Shown piece by piece: positions 26,816 to 34,300 of a DNA stretch of 57,599 nucleotides; positions within the stretch are counted from its first letter, which is position 1, and the number at the start of each line of letters is the position of its first letter. The notes beneath the pieces were generated by a model. The model made no database searches and was not told the origin of the DNA. It was given only the letters and a program-made list of their open reading frames with translations. Origin of the DNA: Planctomycetota bacterium (GTDB lineage Bacteria > Planctomycetota > Planctomycetia > Pirellulales > Pirellulaceae). A program made the position numbers and the translations under genes. The DNA lies in contig JAPLNJ010000961.1 in assembly GCA_026692885.1 (NCBI GenBank), positions 1-57,599 on the forward strand, read 5' to 3'.

Positions 26816-28381
26816 TCACGCCCCCCGTTTATCTTCGTAATCCAGATGGGTCAGCAAGTCCGTGCGGCCGCGCAAGGCGGCCACGGAGTCGAGTCCCAAG
26901 CGGTACAACAGATCGATCAACATCTGCTGCCAAGCGGTGTACAAATTCACCAGCCGTTGCGTGCACCAGTCGACGGTGACCAGTTCCAGCAGTTCGTTAT
27001 CCGTGGTGGCGATACCCCGTGCACAGCCCCGCCCGCTCTCGCAACTGCTGCAGCGGATACAGCCCAAAGCGACCAGTTCCGCCGTGCCGATCACGCAGCC
27101 GTCCGCCCCCAAGGCGATGGCCTTCGCGACATCGGCAGGCGTCCGTACGCCGCCGCTGGCGATTACCGTGACCTGATCGCGGATCCCCTCGTCCTTCAGG
27201 AATTGGTGCACCCGGCCGATCGCATACTCGATCGGCATGGCGATGTTTTTCTTGGCGATGTTCGGCGCGGCACCCGTGCCGCCGTAGCTGCCGTCCAGGT
27301 GCACAATGTGGCCCCCGGCGTAGTAGACCCCGACAGCCACCATGTCCACATCCACGGGCGTGGAGACCTTTGCGGAGAGCAGTGCCCGCGGATTGACGTG
27401 GGCGATCCAGTCGAGGTGCTTCTTGTGATCTTCCACGGAGTAGACGCTGTGAAAGGGGAAGGGCGAGAACAGCGACACGCCGACCACCGTCTCCCGCATG
27501 GCCGCCACGCTCGGTGTGTTCTTGTCGCCCAGCAGGTGGCCGCCCAGGCCCGGCTTGGCCCCTTGAGCGTACTTGAACTCGACGATCCGCGCCCGCTGGA
27601 TCGTCTCCTCGCGGACCCCGAACAGGCCGGTGGCCACCTGGGTGATGACGTGGTCCTTGTACGGAATGAAACGTTGCGGATAGCCGCCTTCGCCCGTACA
27701 CGTGAAACCGTGGAAGGCTTTCGCCACGCGAGCCTTGCCCAACAGGGCGCGGAGATTGGTCGAGCCGAACGACATGCCGCCACCGTACCAGGGCACGTCG
27801 ATGGTGATCTTCGGCCGCGCGTCGTGTCGGCGGTTCAGGAGCAGCTTGGTCGAGATGTCTTCCCGCCGCAGATCGGTCGGCGGTGACTCGGGAAAGCGAA
27901 ACCGCAAGCGGTCGAAGCCCCCGCCGGAGTCTCCGACTTCGCTCTCCAGGTGCTGGGGCGGAGGCCGGCCGGTTTCGGCCATCGCCCAGTTGCTGACCAA
28001 TAGGTCCGGCGTCCAGCGCCGGTCGCCCATCGTCTCGAAGGCTGGATTCTCGGACAGCGACAACGCTCCCTGGGGACACGTGTCGATGCAGTAACGCCCC
28101 GTAGCTTGGCAGTCAGGCCCCACGCAGCGGTAGTCAAACGGCCGCATGACCTGATGGTAGCCCTTGGGCTGGACGTGCACGCCGGACTGGCAGGTCTCCA
28201 CACACCGGCCGCACGCCGCACACTGGAACGCGCGGTGAATACTGTACTTGCCGATCTCGTTGCGATACCGCGGTAGCGCCGGCCGCACCTCACGGCTCAC
28301 TTCCGCATAATCGGGCCGCGACAAGAAGTCGTCGAGGGACTCGGGTTCCGCTCGCAGCGGGTCGGCTTGGATGGTGCTCAC
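26816..28381 (-). CDS. gltB: Archaeal-type glutamate synthase FMN subunit with N-terminal ferredoxin domain
   Basis: A 521-residue protein. The N-terminus holds ferredoxin cysteines, CAACGRCVETCQSG and CVGPDCQATGRYCIDTCPQG. An FMN-binding TIM-barrel glutamate synthase domain follows, with PWYGGGMSFGSTNLRALLGK, KPGLGGHLLG, LDGSYGGTGAAP and VIASGGVRTPADVAKAIALG, then the [3Fe-4S] cysteines of CIRCSSCESGRGCARGI. It would form glutamate from 2-oxoglutarate using ammonia released by the amidotransferase protein downstream. The start is a GTG at 28381 in a GTGA overlap with the upstream gene. All canonical motifs look intact. Confidence 0.88.
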   Translation of the reverse strand: MSTIQADPLRAEPESLDDFLSRPDYAEVSREVRPALPRYRNEIGKYSIHRAFQCAACGRCVETCQSGVHVQPKGYHQVMRPFDYRCVGPDCQATGRYCIDTCPQGALSLSENPAFETMGDRRWTPDLLVSNWAMAETGRPPPQHLESEVGDSGGGFDRLRFRFPESPPTDLRREDISTKLLLNRRHDARPKITIDVPWYGGGMSFGSTNLRALLGKARVAKAFHGFTCTGEGGYPQRFIPYKDHVITQVATGLFGVREETIQRARIVEFKYAQGAKPGLGGHLLGDKNTPSVAAMRETVVGVSLFSPFPFHSVYSVEDHKKHLDWIAHVNPRALLSAKVSTPVDVDMVAVGVYYAGGHIVHLDGSYGGTGAAPNIAKKNIAMPIEYAIGRVHQFLKDEGIRDQVTVIASGGVRTPADVAKAIALGADGCVIGTAELVALGCIRCSSCESGRGCARGIATTDNELLELVTVDWCTQRLVNLYTAWQQMLIDLLYRLGLDSVAALRGRTDLLTHLDYEDKRGA

Positions 28382-29874
28382 AGGCAGGTTTCTCGCAGCT
28401 TGCGTTTGCCAAACAATCGTCCGAAGGTGTCACGCTCCAGGTCCTCGAAGAACATGCAACGACCCGTCTCGCCACGCAGACGGCGGACCTCGCGGAGACC
28501 CATCGCGCCCAGCATTTCCAGCAACTGCGAATGCCAAGCGGACATCAGATTCACAATGCGATGGACACCAAATCCGGCGTCGATCTCCTCCAGGGCGATC
28601 GGGCAGAGTTGCTCGCGCTCGCATTCCCCGCAGAGCCGGCATTCCAGCGCCAGGATCAACGGGATGTCAATGGCCACCAAGTCCGCACCGCAGAGGATCG
28701 CCTTGGCCACGTGCTCCGCCGCCGCAATTCCGCCCGAGGCGATCAGCGTGACCTCGTCGCGGAGGCCCTGCTTGACCAGTGTTGTGTGGACGTCGCGCAG
28801 CACATCGCGTACATGGCGTGGCTCGGCCGCGGCTTGCTCCCGCCCGTGGCTGTCGAAGACCAGATGGATGACATCCGCTCCGTCGCGAGTCAACTCGACA
28901 ACGCGCTGGGCCACCGCGGGGTTGGCCACCACACGAATCGCCACGATCTGCGTCGCCCGCTCCTGCTTCAGCGCCGCCTGGACGGCCATCACGTCCGGGC
29001 CATCCTGGATCATCACCAGCGGTGCCGACCGGCCGGACCACGCCGCGACAGCTTGTGGTGTGTCCAGCAGCGGGATGACGTGAGCGAGAACCGGGGCCGG
29101 GTGCTCCGGGGGTTCCGCCGCGCGGAGTTCCGCCTCGTGCAGGCCCTCCTCGCTGACGTCTTCTTCGTGGGCCTGCTCCACTCGGACGGTCGCCCCTTGA
29201 ATATCCGCCGCTTTCAGAATCGTTAGCGTGCCGATCTCTGCCGCGGCAGCCGCAACCGCGGCCACCACCGCTCCGCGATGCCAGTGTTGGGGAATCAAAT
29301 CGAAAATCACAGGCAGGGGCGTTTCCACCAACGGCGGCGGCACGACGCTCAGCTGCCCGTCCTCAAACGCCAGATGCGGCAACTTGCGGCCGATGTCCAC
29401 GCTGGTGCTGATGTACTCGCGACCGTGAATCCCGTCGCGCGTGGGACGGACGATCTCGGACATGTCCGTCCACATCGAATCGAAGCCGGGACCGCTGAAC
29501 GGCCCGCCGTAGCCCGAACCGGACACCGGAACCCGGCCTGTCTCCGCCTGGAACCACGTGGACAGGATCAGATCCGGCGTGTAGTAGCTGTCCCCCAGCC
29601 GACGATACTCAGGATTGACGACTCGCGTCAGAATGTTCTTCGTGCAATTCTGGACGCAACTCAGGCAGCCCTTGCACTGGTAGATGTAGTCCAGGTAGCC
29701 GACCGCCTCGCGCAGCGTGTCCGCTTCGTCGCGATACAGCTTGTAGACACAGGCCCGCTTCACACAGTTGTGGCAACTGGAGCAGTCCTCACGCCAATCT
29801 ACGATCCCCAGTTTGCCTACGGGGCGGAGACGAGGCTTGGCCGGCGTGGTGTGGATGGCATACTTGGCAGGCAC
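28378..29874 (-). CDS. Divergent ferredoxin/glutamate-synthase-like FMN-domain protein
   Basis: A 498-residue paralogue of the downstream gltB-like protein. The N-terminus has CSSCHNCVKRACVYKLYRD and CKGCLSCVQNCTKN ferredoxin motifs. The C-terminus keeps a TIM-barrel end (VTLIASGGIAAAEHVAKAIL) and cysteines CRLCGECEREQLCPI. The central barrel is degenerate: the GGTGA-type phosphate-binding strand and the GLGG loop of its paralogue are missing, so glutamate synthesis by this subunit is doubtful. It may be an electron-transfer or structural partner. The GTG start at 29874 lies 2 bases after the metF stop, with GGGGAG upstream; a longer frame to 30189 overlaps metF and is unsupported. Confidence 0.8.
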   Translation of the reverse strand: MPAKYAIHTTPAKPRLRPVGKLGIVDWREDCSSCHNCVKRACVYKLYRDEADTLREAVGYLDYIYQCKGCLSCVQNCTKNILTRVVNPEYRRLGDSYYTPDLILSTWFQAETGRVPVSGSGYGGPFSGPGFDSMWTDMSEIVRPTRDGIHGREYISTSVDIGRKLPHLAFEDGQLSVVPPPLVETPLPVIFDLIPQHWHRGAVVAAVAAAAAEIGTLTILKAADIQGATVRVEQAHEEDVSEEGLHEAELRAAEPPEHPAPVLAHVIPLLDTPQAVAAWSGRSAPLVMIQDGPDVMAVQAALKQERATQIVAIRVVANPAVAQRVVELTRDGADVIHLVFDSHGREQAAAEPRHVRDVLRDVHTTLVKQGLRDEVTLIASGGIAAAEHVAKAILCGADLVAIDIPLILALECRLCGECEREQLCPIALEEIDAGFGVHRIVNLMSAWHSQLLEMLGAMGLREVRRLRGETGRCMFFEDLERDTFGRLFGKRKLRETCL

Positions 29875-29876
29875 GG

Positions 29877-30788
29877 TCAGTTGCTCCCCAAACCGGATTT
29901 CTCGATAATCTCCAACGCGGCCTCGTGGTCGCCGTCGCCCGAGATGCTGAAGCCGCGCAAGCCGCGGAGACTCGACAGTCGACCGATGGTCTCCAACGCG
30001 ATTTCGATGGCAGCCGCACGCCGAGCGCCCGGCTCCGTCTTCGACACGACGCGGCCAACCACCGCGGCGGGGATCTTGGGCAGCGGCCGCTCGCCAGCTT
30101 GGGCCAACTGACCATTGGTCAAGGGTTGGATGCCAGCCACAATGGCGACCTGATCGGGCAAGCCGCGGCGGGTTACTTCTTGCCACCACGCTTCAAAACG
30201 TTCCACGTCATAGACCGGCTGGGTGATCAGGAATCTCGCTCCGGCGCGTGTCTTCTTGGCGAGCCTCACAAGTTGCAGCTCGCGCGGGTCGGCATCCGGG
30301 GAAGCCACGGCGCCCAAGCAGAACGGGCCGGCCCCGGCCAAGCCGCTTTCCCCCAGCAGCCCGCAGTCGTCGGCCAGATTGGCGTACGCCTGCAGCAGTT
30401 GCACGGCATCGATGTCGTAGACGTTCTTAGCCGCCCGGTAGTGGCCCAGGGTCTGGTGGGTACCGCTGGTGCACAGCAAGTTACGAATCCCCAGGGCCTG
30501 GGCGCCCAACGCCTCGGAGACCAGGGCGATACGGTTCCGATCCCGCGTGGTCACATGCAGGATCGGCTCTAACCCCTCGGCCTTGACCAGCGAAGCCGCA
30601 GCCAGCGCCGACATCGCAACGCGGTCCCGGTTGTCGCTAACACCGACCGCATGCACCTTGCCGGCGTAGCGTTTGGATGCTGCCTGCAAGGGTCCCGGAT
30701 CAACGCCCGTCGGAGGCGTGATCTCCGCCAAGAGGATGTCTTTCCCCGACGCGACTCGTTCCTGAAGGCTGATGGCCTGCGTGCTCAT
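29877..30788 (-). CDS. metF: Methylenetetrahydrofolate reductase
   Basis: A 303-residue FAD TIM-barrel enzyme reducing methylene-H4F to methyl-H4F. Family landmarks are LAEITPPTGVDPGP, HAVGVSDNRDRVAMS, ILHVTTRDRNRIAL, NLLCTSGTHQ and ARFLITQPVYDVERFEAWW. There is no C-terminal regulatory domain. AGGA lies about 6 bases before the ATG at 30788. It sits 6 bases after an mvhD-like gene, and metV ends the same gene run. The company of Hdr, Nuo and MetV proteins points to a non-canonical, Hdr-linked reductase instead of the NADH-only MetF of methionine synthesis; that is inference. Confidence 0.92.
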   Translation of the reverse strand: MSTQAISLQERVASGKDILLAEITPPTGVDPGPLQAASKRYAGKVHAVGVSDNRDRVAMSALAAASLVKAEGLEPILHVTTRDRNRIALVSEALGAQALGIRNLLCTSGTHQTLGHYRAAKNVYDIDAVQLLQAYANLADDCGLLGESGLAGAGPFCLGAVASPDADPRELQLVRLAKKTRAGARFLITQPVYDVERFEAWWQEVTRRGLPDQVAIVAGIQPLTNGQLAQAGERPLPKIPAAVVGRVVSKTEPGARRAAAIEIALETIGRLSSLRGLRGFSISGDGDHEAALEIIEKSGLGSN

Positions 30789-30794
30789 GCGTTC

Positions 30795-31217
30795 CTACCT
30801 TGCTGCGCGAAGTGGGCTCTCCCCCAAGGCACAGATGCGCTCGACCGTGCCGCGGACGAGTTGCTCCAGTTGCTGGGGTGGATCGTCAGGAGAGAAATGC
30901 ACTAATTGGGCATGTTCGGGAGGAAGTCCGATTTCGGTCAGCAGTCGCTGCACGGTGCGGATGCGGACCTCCGCCCGATAGTTACCTTGCGCCAGATGGC
31001 ACTCGCCTTTGGGGCACGCCACGACGCAAATGCCTCGGGCGCCGCCTTCCAAGGCGTGCAACAGATACTGTCCGTCCATTTTTCCGCTGCAGGGGACTTC
31101 CCGCACGAGGACTCTCGCGCCCTCCTGATTCCATTGCCGAGGCAGACGTGTGCCCTGCGGAATGCAGTTGGTGCACAGGTAGACAACCACGTCTGGAGAA
31201 AGGGCTTCCGACATCAT
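30795..31217 (-). CDS. Second MvhD-like iron-sulfur protein
   Basis: A 140-residue protein related to MvhD. Cysteines occur in YLCTNCIPQGTRLP, VPCSGKMDGQYLLHALEGG and VVACPKGECHLAQGNY. It is clearly different from the 160-residue MvhD at the other end of the cluster: the N-terminal CxxC spacing matches, but the surroundings are divergent. It is the first gene of the run and ends 6 bases before metF, so it probably serves MetF directly. There are two adjacent ATG codons (31217, 31214); the ribosome-binding site is weak. Confidence 0.85.
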   Translation of the reverse strand: MMSEALSPDVVVYLCTNCIPQGTRLPRQWNQEGARVLVREVPCSGKMDGQYLLHALEGGARGICVVACPKGECHLAQGNYRAEVRIRTVQRLLTEIGLPPEHAQLVHFSPDDPPQQLEQLVRGTVERICALGESPLRAAR

Positions 31218-31256
31218 TGGTCTCTGCCTTGTTCAAACTCTGCACACCAGATTTCG

Positions 31257-31271
31257 CATGGTTTTACCATG
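31257..31271. promoter_or_regulatory. Perfect palindrome upstream of the redox cluster, possible operator
   Basis: CATGGT, three T, ACCATG: a 15-base perfect palindrome 40 bases upstream of the first gene of the cluster. It is the only symmetric site in the 5' region that does not resemble the dispersed repeats. A -10-like TAAAAT lies on the minus strand slightly further upstream (about 31280-31290), without a convincing -35. Operator function is inference. Confidence 0.3.
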
Positions 31272-32103
31272 AATTGGCATTATTTTAACGCATCCTTGGA
31301 TTCTGGGAAGTGATCTTGTGCAAGAAATGCGCAGATAATCCAGTGATATTCGGATGAGGTGGTGGGATGAACGGTGATCTGAGCGGCATTCGTCGTTGGA
31401 ATCGATAACCATAATTCAAGAAGCAGTGCGGCGGACCTGCTTGGCGAGCTTAGTCTTCGTCATCATGAATCCCATTCCGGCAAATTGGACCTGTCCCGTT
31501 TTCCGGATCGACTCATATCTACCGCGAGAGGCGTCGAAGCAAGACCGTTTCGCATATTGACGATGAGTGGCTGGCCGTTGCCGCAACCTCGGAACTGGAA
31601 ATCGCTGGTCAATCAGCCGCAACACGAGTGCGAGATCGAGGCCATCCGACGCTGTATCCGGCGCGGGCAACCACTCGGCAGCCAGTCTTGGGTGGAGAGA
31701 ACCACGAGCCAATTGGGGCTGGAATCAACCCTTCGCGCGCCGCACCGGCCCCGAAAGATTCCGCGGGCAGAAACCGCCGAAACATAAGCGGTCCCGCTTT
31801 CTTCCCCCTAAGCGAACCTGTCCGGCTTGCTTCCTCTTGGGCAAGGGAATGGTGGGCAAAGGAATGCGGGAGTAGGGGATCAGGAACGCTGGAACGCAGC
31901 CGGCACCGGTTCTCCGATTCCCTTGCCCTACATTCCCTTGCCCCACCTCCGCGATCTTGGCCGCCGACTCGTCCACAGCAGGCAAGTCCGCCTTCGCTCG
32001 AAATTGGACCTGTCCCGTTTGGCTGCCCCCGTCAATAAGCGAACCTGTCCCGCTTTCTTCGGTCCGCTTTCTTCCCCCGTTCGCCGTACTGTGTTTCCAA
32101 CGA
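31272..32103. other. Intergenic region with degenerate repeats and the RAYT remnant
   Basis: Besides the remnant it holds scattered copies of a short unit GGACCTGTCCCG(T/C)TTT (near 31487, 32007 and 32045, and a related one near 40527) and of CCGCTTTCTTC (near 31794, 32051 and 32068). The short frames here are not supported as genes. Confidence 0.5.
31563..31787 (+). pseudogene. RAYT (REP-associated tyrosine transposase) C-terminal remnant
   Basis: The frame reads GWPLPQPRNWKSLVNQPQ, then AIRRCIRRGQPLGSQSWVER and LGLESTLRAPHRPRK before a stop at 31787. This matches the characteristic tail of RAYT/Y1_Tnp proteins (W..P.PRNW…VNQPQ…RR…RG.P.G…W…R…LGLE.TLR..GRP.K). The catalytic HUH domain with its tyrosine is absent upstream, so this is a 75-residue remnant. 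RAYTs mobilise GTAG-type REP palindromes, several families of which occur in this window. Confidence 0.65.
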
Positions 32104-32418
32104 TCACTCCCAGATTTCCACAATGAGTCCGGGGATCTGTTCGAAATCCCGGCGATTTCGGGTGATCAGTTTTGCAGAGGAAGCGATAGAGATGGCGGCG
32201 ATCCGCAGATCATGCGTCGAACCGCGCACTTTGAGTTGCCGCCAGACCTGGAATTGGGCTTCAGCGATCCTCGTGTAGGGAAGAAGCGGCATGCTGCGCA
32301 GTGCGACAAAGGTTTGCTCGTACAGCTCGTAAGCCCGCTCAAGCGCTCGGGCCTTCGCAGCATACGCCGGATGCCCCTTGAGTAATTCGACCAGGACATC
32401 CGTGTCGTACGCAATCAC
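32104..32418 (-). CDS. VapC-like PIN-domain toxin with internal deletion
   Basis: A 104-residue PIN-domain ribonuclease toxin. The first acidic residue is in AYDTDVLVELLKGHP and the C-terminal ones in STHDLRIAAISIA and LITRNRRDFEQIPGL. The usual family length is ~135-140. Between KAR and ALERAYELYEQTF a block of roughly 35 residues is absent, including the strand with the second catalytic glutamate (the VEE/AEE motif). The join is in frame. The toxin is therefore probably inactive as a nuclease. The GTG start at 32418 overlaps the antitoxin stop (GTGA). Confidence 0.8.
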   Translation of the reverse strand: MIAYDTDVLVELLKGHPAYAAKARALERAYELYEQTFVALRSMPLLPYTRIAEAQFQVWRQLKVRGSTHDLRIAAISIASSAKLITRNRRDFEQIPGLIVEIWE

Positions 32419-32690
32419 AGGTTCAACTCCGCATCCCGTTGCAGGTACGCTTCTTCGCAGATCTCATCCAGCGTCGGATCATCATGAAAGATGCCGATAA
32501 AGTCGATTACGGAACACGGCCGAATCTCCAGGGAAGCGATTTGTCCGTGGGTCACCCGTTCCGAGACGACCTTTTGGAGTTCCGCCATCGCCACATCTCT
32601 TGTAGCAGCGCTCGCACGAACTTCTGGCGCACCGAGCAACGAGGCCGTAAACCGGCCACCGGATGATTCAATCGAAACAGGGAAATTCAT
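32415..32690 (-). CDS. Antitoxin partner of the PIN-domain toxin
   Basis: A 91-residue protein starting MNFPVSIESSGGRFTASLLG, a beta-rich HicB-like N-terminus. It ends in DDPTLDEICEEAYLQRDAEL, an acidic helix suited to block the toxin. It overlaps the toxin gene by four bases and is translated first, as is usual in type II pairs. No DNA-binding domain is obvious. It appears intact although the toxin has lost part of its core. Confidence 0.75.
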   Translation of the reverse strand: MNFPVSIESSGGRFTASLLGAPEVRASAATRDVAMAELQKVVSERVTHGQIASLEIRPCSVIDFIGIFHDDPTLDEICEEAYLQRDAELNL

Positions 32691-32935
32691 CGATTCGACC
32701 CTTCGTCTCGAATTCTTAGGCCCACGACGGGGAAAGGGGTTCCCCGTGTGCGACGTTCTTCTCTCGCTATTCTAGCAGGCTGCGGACGACGTGGGAACGC
32801 GGACGGACGGCGGACGACCTGACGGGGGGCGGCGTCCTGCTGTTGACGAAGTGCTTCGCTACTACGGATAATCGCGGTTCCCGCCGAACCAGCCGCAGCC
32901 AGATGTGTCGTCATCCTCGGGGGCAAAAAGCCATT

Positions 32936-33985
32936 ATGGAACGTAAACTTGCCAGCATCCAGCGCGCGTTGGAGATACGGCCGATCGAGAACGCCGACGC
33001 AATCGAACTCGTGCGCATCAAAGGTTGGCAATGCGTGACGAGGAAAGGTGAGTTTCGCGTGGGCGACTTGGGCGTGTTTCTGGAGATCGACGCCATTCCG
33101 CCGGACACAGACGAATTCCGCTTCCTGTGGCAGCCCAAGCCGCAGCCGGAAACCTCGGCCACGGTGTCACCGCAGCCGGACTCCCGTCCGGAAACGTTCC
33201 GCATTCGCACGATGAAGTTGCGGGGCGTGATGTCGCAAGGGCTGTTCCTTCCGCTGGTGCCGTTTTCACTGAGCGACGTCCGAGAAGGGGACGACGTCAC
33301 GGAACGCATCGGGGTGGGCAAGTATGAACCGCCGCCGCCGACGGACATGGGCGACCGTCGCGGGAGTTTTCCGCCGCTGGTTCCGAAAACGGACGAAATG
33401 CGAGTGCAAAGCGTGCCCCAAGTGCTGGACGAGCTACGCGGGCGTCCGTACGTCATCACGCAGAAGGTTGACGGCACCTCCGCAACCTTCTGCATCGATC
33501 CGCGTGACGGCGAGTTTCATGTCTGCGGCCGCAGCATGAGCATTAAGCCGGGCGAGAACATCTACTGGCGAGTCGCCTGGAAGTACGACCTGGAAGCCTC
33601 GCTGCGCCGGCGACCGAGCCTAGCGATCCAGGGCGAAGTCGTCGGCCCCGGCATTCAGAAGAATCGCCTGGGATTGAAGGAGACCTCGTTGTTCGCGTTC
33701 AGCGTCTTCGACATCTCGGCGGCCCGATACCTCGACCATGACGACGCGCGGGCGGTGTTCGCCGAGATCGGCCTGCCGCCAGTGGCCGTGATCGAGGAGG
33801 GGGACTGTTTCCAGCACACGCAGGCATCGCTGCTGACCTTGGCCGAAGGCAAGTATCCCGGCACGAACAACGAGCGCGAAGGCCTAGTTGTTCGTCCGCG
33901 TCACGAGTCGATCAGCCCGACGCTGAACGGCCGACTGTCGTTCAAGGTGATCAGCAACCGATTCCTGCTCCGGGCTGGCGAATAG
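32936..33985 (+). CDS. Rnl5/DraRnl-type ATP-dependent RNA ligase
   Basis: A 349-residue nucleotidyltransferase. The N-terminal ~130 residues are the OB-type extension of this family (MERKLASIQRALEIRPIENA…, KGWQCVTRKGEF). The ligase core has motif I TQKVDGTSATF with the adenylated lysine at 177, CGRSMSIKPGENIYW, LAIQGEVVGPGIQKNRL (motif IV-like EVVGPG), EGLVVRPRHE and the motif V lysine in LSFKVISNRFLLR. It would seal RNA ends, perhaps nicks in duplex RNA, as shown for Deinococcus DraRnl. All motifs look intact. It follows the toxin-antitoxin pair in opposite orientation. The ATG at 32936 starts at the conserved N-terminus, though no strong ribosome-binding site is visible. Confidence 0.87.
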   Translation: MERKLASIQRALEIRPIENADAIELVRIKGWQCVTRKGEFRVGDLGVFLEIDAIPPDTDEFRFLWQPKPQPETSATVSPQPDSRPETFRIRTMKLRGVMSQGLFLPLVPFSLSDVREGDDVTERIGVGKYEPPPPTDMGDRRGSFPPLVPKTDEMRVQSVPQVLDELRGRPYVITQKVDGTSATFCIDPRDGEFHVCGRSMSIKPGENIYWRVAWKYDLEASLRRRPSLAIQGEVVGPGIQKNRLGLKETSLFAFSVFDISAARYLDHDDARAVFAEIGLPPVAVIEEGDCFQHTQASLLTLAEGKYPGTNNEREGLVVRPRHESISPTLNGRLSFKVISNRFLLRAGE

Positions 33986-33987
33986 CC

Positions 33988-34048
33988 GAGGTGGCTGGTG
34001 GCTGAGCCTCGGCGAAGCCCCAGTCCCCGATTTCTGGGGCATCGCTGT
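33988..34048. repeat. Dispersed palindromic repeat, inverted copy of 52136-52195
   Basis: The segment GGCTGGTGGCTGAGCCT… to TTTCTGGGGCATCGCTG matches the reverse complement of 52136-52195 at about 90% of positions. It contains an internal GCCCCAG…CTGGGGC hairpin. It starts just past the RNA ligase stop codon, so it may also end that transcript. Confidence 0.65.
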
Positions 34049-34300
34049 TCAGGCTCATACGGATATCGGCCGGACGTCGCGACAGGACTCTGATGCTCCC
34101 GCTACTGTAACCACTGGCAGGATGGTAAAGTGCGTCGAGCTAAAACCACGGGATGAAGCCAAGCAGGGTTCAGACGATGAAGACGGTGGATGTGGATGGG
34201 TGTGGCGACAGCTACGATTCTAGTGGCTTTACTTTTGGTGGTGGTTTCTTGTACGGCCTGGGCACGCGTCTGGGCCCCTGCGGCAGAAGGAGCAACGACG

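Noticed and set aside
34050..34170. Cobalamin-riboswitch-like text (CCCGCTACTGTAACCACTGGCAGG) before the coiled-coil gene
   Set aside because: The B12-box core and surrounding stems cannot be drawn convincingly, and the downstream gene is not a B12 or transport gene.
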